Shown here: piece by piece, positions 45,201 through 57,900 of the stretch
Layout of the letters: every line of letters starts with the position of its first letter
Position numbering within the stretch: the stretch's first letter is position 1
Origin: Chenopodium formosanum
Lineage: Eukaryota > Streptophyta > Magnoliopsida > Caryophyllales > Amaranthaceae
Direction of reading: 5' to 3'
DNA length: 64,000 nt
NCBI GenBank assembly: GCA_024500155.1
Contig: CM044880.1
Span: 14,319,379 to 14,383,378 of the forward strand
Made by a program: the position numbers and the translations under genes
Notes under the pieces: model-generated
Database searches by the model: none
What the model was told of the DNA's origin: nothing
The model's input: only the letters and a program-made list of their open reading frames with translations

Positions 45201-46327
45201 TTAGCTTCTCGATCTCTTAATACCGTAATTAAAATTAAGGTATGGGTATGGGATCTTTGGTCGGTGGTGGTGGAGTTATGGTGGTGGTGGAATCACGTGA
45301 AATGGACTCACACAAAACCTTCTATTTAAAATTTCCACCACTTTTACACATGACGTCATCATGGGACCTACATTTGCGTTTTCTCTCTATTTCCCTCTCT
45401 TTCCTTCTCTCTTCCCTCGATTTCCCCTGTTCTTCTACTCCCTTCTTTCTATTTCATCTCTTAAATTTGATTTCAATTACACAAATTTCGCAAATTAGGT
45501 TATATTTTCTACAAATCTAACCTTCAAAGAATTGAATTGATTATTGTAATCAGGGTTTGGGTAATCAATTTGGGGGTTTTGCTAAAATCGAAAAAATAGG
45601 GTTTGTGAAATGAAAATTAGGGTTTATATTAGGTATAAATTGCATGACTTGTAGCTTACGTTGTTCTAGCAGCAGCAAAATAACCCCAATTGCATGATTT
45701 AATTGTGTTTTTGTCCCAATTACTTGTTTAATTGTCCAATTTTCATTTTATAAACCCGAATTTTTCAATTTTAGCAAAACCCCCCAAATTAATTACCCAA
45801 ACCCTAATTACACTATTCAATTCAATTCGAAATAGGTAAGATTGTAGAAATGTAAACCTGATTTGAGTAATTGAAATCGAATTTCAAAGAAGAATTCGAA
45901 AAAGGGAAGAAGGAAGCCAAGAAAACAGGGGAATTTGAGGGAGGAGAGAGGGAAAACGCGAAATTGGGCCCCATGATGACGTCATTTGTCAAACTGGTGG
46001 GAGTTTAAAAACTTTTGGTAAAAACTAGGTGGTAATATTAATAAAAATAAATTAAAAAAAAACTTTGAGATGGTAATTTCAGTTTTGCCTACTATACATT
46101 GTGGTAATTATCAAATTTTTCTATTTTAAATAAAAGTATCAGTCCGGTCCAAGAACGGTTTTCATAGGATTTTGAACCGGATTGGACCGAAGACTGGGAA
46201 AATAAATTTCTAGACCTAAAGACCATTCGGTCCGGTCCGGTCCGGACCAATTTGTGAACACCCCTAATGACCATGTTTGTTTATAGAGTAAGACATTGTT
46301 CTCTTCACCTAATTTACAATACATATT

Positions 46328-47031
46328 TTTTTTTTTTTTTTTTTGACAAAGGATAAAAGATAGAAAAAGAACTACAACACGCTACTGTTAAAGCAAATAA
46401 AAAGGACAGCAGCTTCTCTTGCAATTAGGTGGGCCCGGTGAACACGTTGCCTGTCAGCCTTGTAAATCTCGCAATGTTGGAAGACAGAGCCTAAACGTTG
46501 TATCTGCTGTAGTAGCTAAAGAACACAAATATCCCCCCGGCCATTGCCCCGCAAGAGGGAAACAAGATTATAAGAATCCGTAAAAAGTTGGGCCGATTGA
46601 ATATGACGGTCTGAAGCCCACTGTAGGGCATACAAACAAGCTAAGGCTTCCGAATGAAGGGAGGAACCGCAAAGTCCGAAATTACTCCCGCCAATAATCA
46701 TGTCATCCAGCGGATCGACATTATCAATACACCACCCCATACCTGCATGCCGAGTGTCCTTGTACCATGCCCTTCTATCTGAATCCGAACGAAAAGAGAG
46801 AGGTTGTATGAGAAGCCCCTAAATGGGCCATATGAAACCCTGGCAGGGGCAAACCCTCATGAATAGTGGAAGATGGGGGAATTGTCGTAGTAGTATCCGT
46901 ATCCATAAAGAGAGTATGAGATTGCAGGATGTTTAAAACGTGCAACCTAACTGATTGTGTAACAGGCATATCCGGGTTGAAATCCCTGTTATTCCTGAAT
47001 AGCCACAGAGCCCAAAGTGTGCCCACAAAGG
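46328..47031 (-). mobile_element. 5'-truncated LINE (about 704 bp)
   Basis: Poly-T at 46325-46344 marks the 3' end of a minus-strand L1-type LINE. It retains only the end of ORF2: RNase H with GSNFGLCGSSLHSEALACLYALQWA and LFTDSYNLVSLLRG (46516-46740), and upstream VGTLWALWLFRNN (about 46985-47031). Flanked by 8-bp TACATATT at 46320-46327 and 47032-47039. Same family as the LINE at 415-7170, whose equivalent TGG codon has become TAG. Broken by a frameshift between the two parts. Confidence 0.85.
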
Positions 47032-47039
47032 TACATATT

Positions 47040-47786
47040 ACACAGTACATGACATCGAATAAAAATTTCAACTCAATATAAGTAAGTTAAATTCAACAAA
47101 ATAAGTTTTAATTAGGTTAAATACTTAAGTTTAACATAATTATTTCAATTCAATAAAAATAATTTCATTTCAACAAAAATATAAGGTGAGGAGAACATGG
47201 TTTCTTGTTCATACACATCAATAACCTCATTTATTTAAAAATTAAACTTTATTTTGTGCATAAAAAATTCCTAATTCATTATACAAATAATATCAATTTA
47301 TAAAAAATTGATCTCATTTGTCTATTTAATTAACTTCTTTTATTTTGTTTTAACTATCTATAACTAATACTAAAATAGCAACCGCTGACATTACCCTATC
47401 TTAACATCACCATATCTTAAAAATAAACACATGTCATGCTATTATTAAAAATCTATAACTAATACTAAAAAAAGCAACCGCTGACATCATTATATCCTAA
47501 AAATAGACACATGTCATGCTGTTATTAAAATTTTTCTCTCCAAAGCTATAAATAAATGATGTCATCATTTTATGATTTTTATCTTTTTAATTGAAATTCT
47601 AACAGCTAGATTATTATTAATATCGATTTTCGAAAAAAATCTATTTCCTCAAACAATAATATATTAAAATTTTCTTCCTCATGGATCTCAAGTACCCCTT
47701 TTAGGCTTTCATTATTCAATTTTTCTAAGAGCTTTTAATTTATTTATTTATTTTTTAAAAAATCATTTTTGATGTATTATTTGTTT

Positions 47787-47834
<48 letters not shown>

Positions 47835-49004
47835 TGGTATACAAAAATAAACAAATTTAGAAAATTTTATATGTTCAAATCAATCTAGTTATTTATAAGA
47901 GAATAACTTTACCTTTTTTTTTAACAAGAATGCCCTAGTAATAGAATTTTATTTTATTTATTTTTTTATTTTTATTATTTTTTATTGAAGTAACCCCCAT
48001 ATATTTACAATTAAGGTGCCCTCATTTGATCATCCACCATAGTTTCCATTACTTGATTACTTGCTTAATATATGTGAAGTGGTTACTGGTTAGGCTATCA
48101 TTATTCTAGCTACTAATTCTAAATCTATAAATTTTGTTAACTCTTTAAAATTAAATAAAAAAATGAAGAAGAACAACAATAACTACTCCAAGTAGCTTCA
48201 AATAACTTTCATCAATATTTTTGCTTTGGGAATTTGATATATCTGGTGTAATACTCATGGTTCATAATTGAGCTAGCCTAGGTTACTAGTTCAAGTTGTT
48301 ACTCAAATGGCAATATGGTAAATATTTGTCTTGAAAGTTGTGAATAATAATATTCTAAAATGTTAACGTTTTTTTTACGGAATAATAATATTTGTCTCAT
48401 GTGGCACAATAAATCAAGAGTTGTGTTGCACTATTACTAATTGAATTTGAATTGTAGCTCACAACAAATCAATAGTTGTACTTGCAATTGCTTACCAACA
48501 CACTTATTCGCCGGTTTGCAAGAGCAAGACCAATCATTGACTGAATATCCCCGCTTCTTCAATGGACACACTAGTTCACAATTTGAAGAGTATCGCTTCT
48601 CAATAGCGGACTTGAATTCATCGTCGTTAATTGAATAAAAACTCTCTGCTGAAATCAACATCGAAGTCATTTGCCGTCATGCTCAGCCGAAATCAACATC
48701 GGAGCCGAAATTAACATCGGAGTTCACCAAGGAAACTAACTTCGCACGCTAACGGTCTTTTCCAAGACGCTTCACAATGTCTAAGTTGAGAAAACCATGA
48801 CATCCAAATTTTGCCCTTACTTTTCAGCGAAAATGGACAAGCGTACCCTTTGAGTTACAAGTATTAGTTACTCAAATTGAGTAACTTGAATTTACTCGTT
48901 TATAATTCTTGTTGGGAACCACTTCATTGATGAGATATGCAAATCCATCAAAACATCTATGATGAACTTTATATCAAGCTTTTTATCCTTGAAGCCATCT
49001 ATAA
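47040..49004. other. AT-rich intergenic region with tandem duplication and poly-T
   Basis: Contains a 95/80-bp tandem direct repeat (47356-47450 and 47451-47530, sharing AGCAACCGCTGACAT and ACACATGTCATGCT) and a roughly 50-base poly-T at 47780-47830. A 77-codon minus ORF at 48437-48670 is Cys/Lys-rich, with no recognisable family. ACATCGGAG-type short repeats occur near 48660-48720. No gene supported. Confidence 0.5.
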
Positions 49005-50624
49005 GACCATCTCCAATGGTGAGAGTCAAGTTTGAGTATTGAAATACAAAATGAGTTGTTTTTTACCTCATATGGTGATACCATACTCACTTTTCAATTT
49101 AGCAACTCATGTAAATAAGCTAAAATACGGTCCCTGAACTATGGTATTAGTTGCATATTTGGTCCTTCATCTTTCAAATGAGGCAAGTTGGTCCCTCTAC
49201 CACCCTTGCCTCACCATTTCTGGTGGAGGAACTTTTGAGTCAACAAAGTTTGGGGATGTGTGCTGCCAACTAAGCAAAAGTTAAGGGACTTATCCTAGTT
49301 AGCATTTGTTTAGGGATAGTAAATCAATTTTTTTTGTTAGCTACTAATATTTATTATTTATTATGTACAAACTTTGATTATTAAAATGAAACCCAAATTT
49401 TTTGATTTTTTAAAAAATTAAATGACTTTTTTTTAAAATATGTCTTAAAGAATTAAAGAAGAAAATTAAATATGACTTAAAAAATTAAATACTTCGACTT
49501 TCTTTCAAAAAAAATTAAACACTTTGAATTAAAGAAATAAAAAAAAGGAAAAATAAAGAAAGAAGGGAATAGGAAAAAAAATAAAAAAAAAATAAAAAAA
49601 AGGGGTCAGCCCTCTTTTCTTCTCTTTTGGTTTAGCTGCTCTAATGGGGGAAACAATCCCTACTTTGCACCTCATTAACGATCATCAGCAATCACCATAT
49701 TTTAATTCCAGCCTTTGATATATTTTGTGATTTAATCTTGGCCTCCTAATTTTATTAATTCTATACAAGCTCATGGCGCAATATAGTTCGGTCGAACTGG
49801 AGGTTTGGGTTGCGTGGTTGATTAATGACGATGGTGACTGGCGTAGATGGGGTTGTGTGTTTGTGGCAGGTTGTTGGTGACGTGGGATGAGAAAAGGTGG
49901 AAAATCCTATAATTTCTTTTTCGAAAATTCTATAGTTTTATAAATGCAAATCATAACCAAAATATTAATGTTGATGAAAAAAAAAATTAATGTCAGTTAA
50001 AAGATTCCTTTTAAATAAAAACTGACAAAAATAAAATAAAAAATATAATGAACCATGGTTCCTAAACTTTTGCTAACTAGGATAGGTCCCTAAACTTTTT
50101 TTAAAATATTATTTTATTTTTTGTCACATAGGCACTTTGGTCCTTAAATTTTGGTGACTCATCTTTTTTCCACCGGAAAAGTAAGTTATGGGCCATTGAG
50201 GGACCAATTTGCTTCGGTTGAAAATGAGGGACCAAAATGCTACAAATACTAAAGTTTAGGGATCGTATTTTAGCTTAACTCACAACTCATGTGAAGTCTA
50301 ATTTTTCAATGGTGAAACTCTCTAATATATACAAATGTTACTTTCAATTTATGGTCCACCAAATCCATTTATTTTTTAATATCAAATATTGCAAGATTAA
50401 AAAATAAAAATAAAAAGTAAAACTTAAATAAATTATAAAATATATTAGAATATTGACAAGGGGCCCACACTTTTTGTCAAATGAGACTCAAAGTTGAGTA
50501 TCTAAACTTAACAACTTTCTTTTGGAGTTGCTAAGTTTAGTTTCCAAATTATTGATATACATTGCAAAAAAATACTCTCTCTCTCCTAATAATACTCACT
50601 TGAGTCTCACCATTGGAGAGGGTA
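49005..50624. mobile_element. Harbinger-like MITE, split by a MULE
   Basis: Terminal inverted repeats GACCATCTCCAATGGTGAGA (left) and TACCCTCTCCAATGGTGAGA (right, inverted), with a TAA duplication (49002-49004 and 50625-50627), as for PIF/Harbinger MITEs. About 450 bp without the internal insertion. Confidence 0.7.
49113..50282. mobile_element. MULE-type element inside the MITE (1170 bp)
   Basis: Inverted arms with AAGCTAAAATACGGTCCCT (left) and TAAGCTAAAATACGATCCCT (right, inverted), extending to TTTGGTCC-type sequence. Flanked by CAACTCATGT at 49103-49112 and 50283-50292 (10 bp). No coding domain. Confidence 0.75.
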
Positions 50625-51431
50625 TAATATAGAGAGTCAGCCTCCTTCATATAACGGTATGTACTTTCTTAAGGATAAAGAAAATAAAATTTAAAAGTCA
50701 TTTATACTTTGTTTGGATAGAAGGAAAATTAAATAAGAGAAGAGAAAAGGAGGAGGAAAAATTTTCTTGTTTGGGTAAAGGTTATGGGGGGTAAGGAACG
50801 AAAGGAAAGGGAACAAGGGATCGTTGAGGAGGTTCGAGGTTAAAGTGGGGCTCACCTTTCCCCTTCCTGTTTCTCTTCTCTACCCGTCCTCGTCTTTCAT
50901 TCCCTTCCCTTTATTTCCTTCCTTCTTTGTTCGTTATCCAAAAAAAACATTTTTAAGATAAACTAATATGTTAAAGAAAGAAAAATACTATCTCGATACT
51001 TTTATAATGTCATTCTACTCACTTATTAAACATACGTGACTTAAAAAGAGTGAATAAATGAATATGAGTGGGTGTATAATAGAGTAGGAGAGATAAGTGT
51101 AAGAAAAAGGTGAATAAAATGAAAACAGTATGATAAGTGATATTATGTGGAGTTGAAATGGTAAGATGGTAAAAAGGGTATGCCAAATAGAATAATAAAG
51201 CAAAGAGAGCAAAACATAATAGATCAACCAAAAATTATATATTTAAAAAAATAAAATAAAATAAAATAAAAATTTGAATGGAACCAAAAAGAACATAGGG
51301 AGTGCATGAAAGAAAAGGAAAGGAAACAAAAAAAAAAAAAAAAAAAGAAAAAAAAAAGAAAAAGAAGATAGAACTAGATTAAACAAAATAAAAGAAGTAT
51401 TAATAAAGCTTCTCAAATAACATATCATATT

Positions 51432-51472
51432 GTTTTTTTTTTTTTTTTTTTTAAAAAAAAAATAAATAAAAA
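51432..51472. mobile_element. Micro-insertion of homopolymer (T then A) with 10-bp duplication
   Basis: A 41-base block of poly-T followed by A-rich sequence between identical ATATCATATT copies (51422-51431 and 51473-51482). AT-rich context makes chance duplication more likely than for the two at 38.8 and 39.2 kb. Confidence 0.45.
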
Positions 51473-51717
51473 ATATCATATTAATGCTAAAATTTACTGT
51501 ATTGCAAAGTATGATAATACATTTATATGTAGGACAATGGTCCTTTGTTTATTGTAGCACTAGACTAAATGCACTACTTGCATTCTAAAATCTTTAGAAA
51601 ATAAAGCATAAACAACAATCATTTTTATAAAATTAAAATAAACTTTTCTACATTTCAAATAGACACCAATCAGCAATGCTCAAATTTGGTTCCAAGACAT
51701 CCCACAGTTCGAATTCT

Positions 51718-51924
51718 TCAAGGATCAAACTTTCCCACGAGAAATCCTTCGTCACAGCCAATAACAATCCTAACACATTAAACCCAAAATCATGATTAGT
51801 AATTTGAACCCAAAATTAAAGTTTTTCAAATAAAGGATAAGCTTGATATCCTTACTGGTTGGAAATTTTGTCATACTTAAGTGTCCACACTCGTCCAAGA
51901 CTCTGATCAAAGGTCTTCTCTAGC
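51718..51924 (-). CDS. Beta'-COP-like exons 9 and 10 (C-terminal end)
   Basis: Exon 9 (51856-51924) encodes LEKTFDQSLGRVWTLKYDK; exon 10 (51718-51769) encodes IVIGCDEGFLVGKFDP then TGA. Both junctions have GT-AG sites and keep phase. They correspond to the last blade of the first propeller (YRLENTL...VVIGYDEGT in typical beta'-COP). The full-length protein would continue into a second propeller and solenoid; nothing like these is seen downstream to 50.6 kb. Confidence 0.75.
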
Positions 51925-54900
51925 CTAAATTTACAGGAATTTGATTATATCATTAAGAGCAATATTCAAAAATGAAATTGTATGAAAATGAAAATATATA
52001 TATGTTGTTTTAAGAAAGAAAAACCACAACAAAATGAAAATTAATAAATAAAAAATGTTTGAAAGCAGTAAGAATCTTACTTGTAAGTGATTGCATTCCA
52101 AATTTTAATTGTTTTGTCCTCAGATCCAGTAAAAATGAGCGGAATGTCAGGATGAACTTGAATGGTAGACACATTGTGTGTGTGCCCTTTTAACACCTCA
52201 ACACATTTCATATTTTCATAGTTCCATACCTAATTTTTACATGCGATCATAAATTAGATTTTCTTTGAATTGAAATCATAACGTATGAAAACTATAATAT
52301 ACTACGTATATCAATATATCATAATATTAGTGCAATAAGCATAAGAGTATGACTAACCTTCATGGTAAAATCATCCGAACCAGTGAGTATATAGAGTTTA
52401 TTATCACTTGTTAAGTAATAATCAACGCAATTAATTCCAGTGTTATGGGCAGCTACTGATTGGATTGGGTTCGAGTTGTCAAGATTCCATATCTATATTA
52501 AGAAAAGAGATAATAAGGTCAAAATAAATACAAGTATAATTAATAACAAAAATAGACTCAAATATAACTCGCTCTATTGCACAATTCTGAATATATGTTA
52601 ATTGCTACATCAATGTTTCACAACTCTGATCATGATAATCATTACAAATGTCATATGGTCATAACTCCTAAGGGCCTTTTCGGCCAAAACCTCTCACATG
52701 TCCAACCTGACCCGGGTTAACGGGTTAGACAATTTGGGAGTGGGGGGAGGGGGAGGGAAGGGTAAGGGTATCCCCACCCCAAATTTGCCTCTAGTGGGGT
52801 TTGATCCCACAACCTTTTGGTTACAAGGTGACAAACTTACTACTAGACCAAGCTTAGCTTTGTAAAGAGAGAGTCCACTTCTCAAGTCCAAATGAGGTTT
52901 CATTCCAAAATCATATGGCATAAAATTAAGTGTTATACTACGTATATTTACGTATGATCATAACTCGTATGTAGTCAGGGGCGGATACAACATGCATCAA
53001 GGGTATGCCAAATGCATACCCTGCAACTACATTAAATTAAAATTTGGTGCAACTTTTTAGCAATAAGTAAGTGTAGTCTGCTGGTTATCTAAGTGTTTTT
53101 TAGTCTTTTCTATAAGTATATAATTGTGCACACCCTTTATATGAATCCTAAATACGCCACTATATGTAGTACGTACCTTAATGGAGCCATCAAGAGATAC
53201 ACTAACAAAGTTGTTATGGTCAATCGGGTTGATAGCAACCTGCATCAAATAATGTTTGATTCCTTTGAAGGTTCGAGTACAAACCCAATCGTTTTCCCAA
53301 TCCCAGAGCTTGATTTGTTTGTCGTCGGACGCGATTAAAACATATGGAAGAGTGGGATGAACAACAATGTCCCTGACGTAATCATCATGTGCTATAAACT
53401 CCTTGACTTTCTCTTCAGTTTTGTAGTCATACACTCGGATCATTTTGTCATCGCTCCCTGTTATTATCCAATCCTTTTGTGCTACAAATATTGCTGACCT
53501 CACTGTCAAAATCAACACATCGCTACTTCATTAACGAGACATAAAATATATGGCGTACCAAGTAAAAGTTTGATACACCCGGGTATATATAATAGGCTCT
53601 CAGGGAAAATCGAAGATATGCCCGGTACATTGGTAGTAACCTCGAACGATTTCTCCATGCTCTGAGAGAAAAAGATGAGAAATTATATAAGTAGTTGTCA
53701 AGATAATCTCCAAATCTCTATCTTCTCATTCATCCACAATAAAATATTTATACACATATATTAGAAACCTAATTATCATAGGAATCTAATTAATCTTATC
53801 TTAGGAAATATTATCCTACCTAAAGATAACACAAGATAATCACAATGATATAACAAATATATTCCCTAAGATATACTAAGATATACTATCTTATCTTAAC
53901 ATCCCCCCTCAAGTTGGAGCATGCAGATCTCGAATGCCCAACTTGGAAAGTAACGTCTCAAACTGAGCCTTCCCCAAGGCTTTGGTAAAAATGTCTGCAA
54001 GCTGCTCCTTCGTGGGAACATACAAAGGTGAAATAAGTCCCTCCTGAATCGCATCTCTAACAAAATGCAAATCAATTTCAATATGTTTCGTTCTTTCATG
54101 AAATATCGGATTTTTAGCAATGTAAAAAGCTGACTGGCTATCACAAAATAACTTCATGCCCTGCGGATGTTGTACACCCAAAGCTCTTAGTAGTTGTTTC
54201 AACCACTTTAATTCACATGTTGCAGCCGCCATTGACCTGTATTCCGCATCTGCAGATGATGTAGCAACCGTGGGTTGTTTCTTGGTCCTCCAAGATATTG
54301 GGGAAAAACCAAGCAACACAAACCAACCTGTCAAAGACCTCCTAGACAATGGGCAACTAGCCCAATCAGAGTCACACCAACCCTCAAGTTGCAATTCACT
54401 ATCCGAGCGAAGAAGTATTCCTTGCCCTGGGTGTTTCTTCAAATAACGCACCACTCTAAGTGCGGCCTCCCAATGTGCTTCCTTCGGATTCTGCATAAAC
54501 TGTGATAAAATATGAACAGAATATGCAAGATCTGGCCTAGTTACACATAAATAAATTAGACGGCCAACAAGTCGTCTATATTTCTCCATGTCCTCCAATA
54601 CTCTGCCTTCCGCAAGAGCTAATTTATGATTTTGTTCCATTGGGAAATCTGCAGGCTTAGCTCCCAATAATCCAGTTTCAGAAATAATATCCAACGAATA
54701 TTTTCGTTGACAAATATAAATTCCCTGCTTACTTCTTGCAACCTCGAGCCCTAGGAAGTATTTTAATACTCCCAAGTCCTTCATCTTAAAACAATCTCCC
54801 AAGTATGCCTTAAATTTTGATAAGGCTACTGTATTGTTCCCTGCAACAATCAAATCATCAACATATATCAAAACATTCAACTACAATGTTCCTTTGGTCA

Positions 54901-57900
54901 ATGTGAACAAAGAATAATCCGAGTAGGATTGTTTAAATCCATATTTCTTCAATGCTGCAGTTAATTTTGCAAACCAACATCTGGGAGCTTGTTTCAAACC
55001 ATACAATGATTTCTTCATCCTGCACACATAATCAGAGTTATTTTTATTGAAACCTGGAGGAATTTTCATGTAAATTTCCTCCTCCAAGTCTCCATGTAAA
55101 AATGCATTGTGCACATCCATCTGATGTACTTCCCAATTCTTCACTGCTGCTACTGCGAGGAATGTCCGAACTGTAGTCATCTTTGCAACTGGCGCAAATG
55201 TCTCATTGTAATCAAGGCCTTCCACCTGATGATTGCCTAATATTACTAATCGTGCTTTCAATCTCAACAAGTTCCCGTGCTCATCACGTTTTTCTGTATA
55301 CACCCACTTACTTCCCAAGGCTTTCTTCCCTGGTGGAAGTTTCTGAAGTACCCAAGTACCTTGTTCTTCTAAAGCTTTTATCTCTGCAGCCATTGCATCT
55401 CGCCAACCTTCATGTTTCATTGCCTCTTTGAAAGATCTAGGCTCATTCCCTGTCGTTATAGCTGCAATATACTTTTTATGTTTCTCAGAAAAACGTGAAC
55501 AATCAACAAAATATGTGAGAGGATATGGAGTACCTGAGGAAGATGATAATGTAGACGATGTGCGTGATGATGAACTGTATTTCCGTATAGTATGCATCAC
55601 AAAATCTCGATATTTTGTGTTCGGGATTTTTGGTCTTTTCCCTTTCTCGAACCCATCTGCTTCTCCCTCATTCTCACACCTGGTCTGCTGAGTTGCGGCA
55701 CTTCCCCCTGCATCCTCTAACACTGTTGCGTCAGGCTGGGAAGTGCGCTGTTGCTGCTGTTCTTCTCGGCGCCCAGCACCGTGGTCAGAGGGCTGCTGCT
55801 GTTCAACTCGGCACCTAGCATCCACCTGGTCCCAGTGTGGTGGTCAGGGACCGCCTCGATGTGGGGCTGCAAAGCATCCCACTCCTCATCCTCGCCCCCA
55901 ACAACCTCACTCAATCCCCGTATACTCAGGTCCTCTGTCAAGGCTGTCTTGGATGCCTCATCAAACGGGAAAGTAGTCTCAAAAAATCTCACATCACGAG
56001 AGATGAATATTTCTTCGGTGTCTAAATCTAGCACTCTCCATCCTTTCTTACCAAACGGGTATCCTAAAAACACACACCATCTACTCTTACTAGCAAATTT
56101 GTCCCATTTACACCGTTGATTATGAGCGTAACACAAACAGCCAAAAACACGAATGGACTCATACGACGGTGATTTATTAAATAATATTTCAAAAGGAGTT
56201 TTATTGCCAAGTAATGGGGTTGGAGTTCTATTAATGAGATGACATGCCATTAAAACACACTCCCCCCAAAATTTTATAGGTAAATTCCCTTGAAACCTTA
56301 ATGCCCGTGCTACATTTAATATATGTTGATGCTTTCTCTCTACTCGTCCGTTTTGATGTGGTGTACCCACACAAGATGTTTCGAAAATCATGCCATTATT
56401 ATTAAAATACTCTTTCAAGGAATTAAATTCCGTTCCATTATCACTCCTAACAATTTTAACAACATGATCAAATTGTCGTTTCACCATGGCCACAAAATTC
56501 AAAAACATCAATTAAACATCGGTTTTATTTTGTAACAAGTAAATCCAAACACCTCTTGAAAAATCATCAACTATTGTAAAAAAATAACGAGCACCACATG
56601 AAGATGGTATTTTATATGGACCCCACAAATCTATATGCACAAGTTCAAATATACAACTTGCTTTATTCTCACTAATTGGAAAACTAGACCTAGTTTGTTT
56701 TGCCCGAGGACACACATCACAAACTTTATTTTTTCTGCTATAACGACTACTAATATGAGGAATTAATTTTAATACTGACTCTGAAGGGTGCCCCATCCGT
56801 TGATGCCATAAGTCGAACAAAGAATCTCCATCCACCGCTAGAACCTTCACTTCAAGAACACCTCGAAAGAAATACAGTCCATCTTCACGTTCACCCACAC
56901 CAATCACCTTTCTCGTCTGCGGGTCCTGTATAACACATATTTTATTAGTAAATTGCAAAATACAATTTGATTCATCGCTTAATTGAGTCACATAATTAAA
57001 TTGCAAGTCAACTGAGGTACATAAAGCACATTATCAAGCTGTAATCCTCCCGGCAATATCACTGTTCCCAATTGATCCGCATTAGCCGACTTGCCGTCTG
57101 GCAAGCCTACGGGACAATTTTGGATTTTCTTCACATTTTTGAGCAATTTAAAATCACATGTAACATGATTTGATACTTCCGTATCCACAATCCAATGTAT
57201 TAAATTTGTCTTACCATGCAACTGACGATTTTTGGGATTTAGAATGTCGATAATCTGTTGCACCTGGGCTGCACTCACGCCAACTAGGCTGGAATCACGC
57301 CAACTAGGCTGGACTCACGCCAACTAGGCTGGCTGCTGCATCATCAGTAGAAGAGGAAGCCTTCGATTGTGACTGTGGGGAGCCAGCCACTTTATTCGCC
57401 CTCACCGATTGTTGCTGGGTTGTGTGTGCTGCCCCAGAATTGCTGCTATTGCTACGTGAGCCACGACCAGCCCCACGACCTCCACTGCCTCGTCCCCTTC
57501 CTCTACCACCACGACCACGCTCCCCCCACCACTCGGGGTAGCCTATAATTTGAAAACAACCACTCTCATCATGACCCACTCTATTACAATGGGTACAAAA
57601 CTTATCACTGTTATCTTCATATTTTTGCTTGGCTTTTAAATCAACCTTGAAAGCTACTGCCGTCTCCACCTTCACACTCCCTTCACGTAGGCGTTCCGCC
57701 ATTGCTATATTTTGATAAGCTACATCCACAGTAGGAAGAGGAGTTTGCGCAAGGAGTTGAGATCGTATCGCGGCATAGTGAGCGTCCAAGCCTATTAAAA
57801 AATAGTGCAAAAAATCTTCTTCTCGAATATTGTCGACCTGTGTAACAATATTACACTCACACTTTCCACAACTACACTTAGGAACCCGTACATATAGCAA

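Larger units (their letters stand above)
44530..45321. mobile_element. Possible third nested TIR element
   Basis: Left GTTTTGTGTAG...GGACTCACGTGAGTCC and right, inverted, GTTTTGTGTGAGTCC...TCACGTGATTCC resemble a MULE terminal repeat. It interrupts the left arm of the 44393-46121 element. No matching target duplication found, so boundaries are uncertain. Confidence 0.4.
44393..46121. mobile_element. MULE-type DNA transposon nested in the hAT
   Basis: Termini GGTAAATTTGATAATTA and, inverted, GAAAAATTTGATAATTA start imperfect inverted repeats that extend well over 100 bases (ATTACCACCT, TACCACCTAGTTTTT on both sides). A perfect 9-bp duplication TATTTTAAA (44384-44392 and 46122-46130) is the size expected for Mutator-like elements. 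A further inverted pair (CATGACGTCATCATGGG near 45350 and its complement near 45975) continues the arms. No transposase seen. Confidence 0.8.
44038..46266. mobile_element. hAT-type non-autonomous DNA transposon with nested insertions
   Basis: Ends TAGGGTTGTTCA (left) and, inverted, TAGGGGTGTTCA (right), an 11 of 12 match typical of hAT termini, with a perfect 8-bp duplication ATGACCAT (44030-44037 and 46267-46274). Subterminal GGTCCGGTCCGG-type repeats lie on both sides. No transposase. Without the MULE inside it is about 490 bp. Confidence 0.85.

Noticed and set aside
47356..47530. Tandem 95/80-bp direct repeat considered as a CRISPR-like or satellite array
   Set aside because: Only two units and a eukaryotic context; a simple local duplication.
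48437..48670. 77-codon Cys-containing ORF on the minus strand
   Set aside because: Plausible composition but no recognised family and no splice or promoter context; not enough to call a gene.
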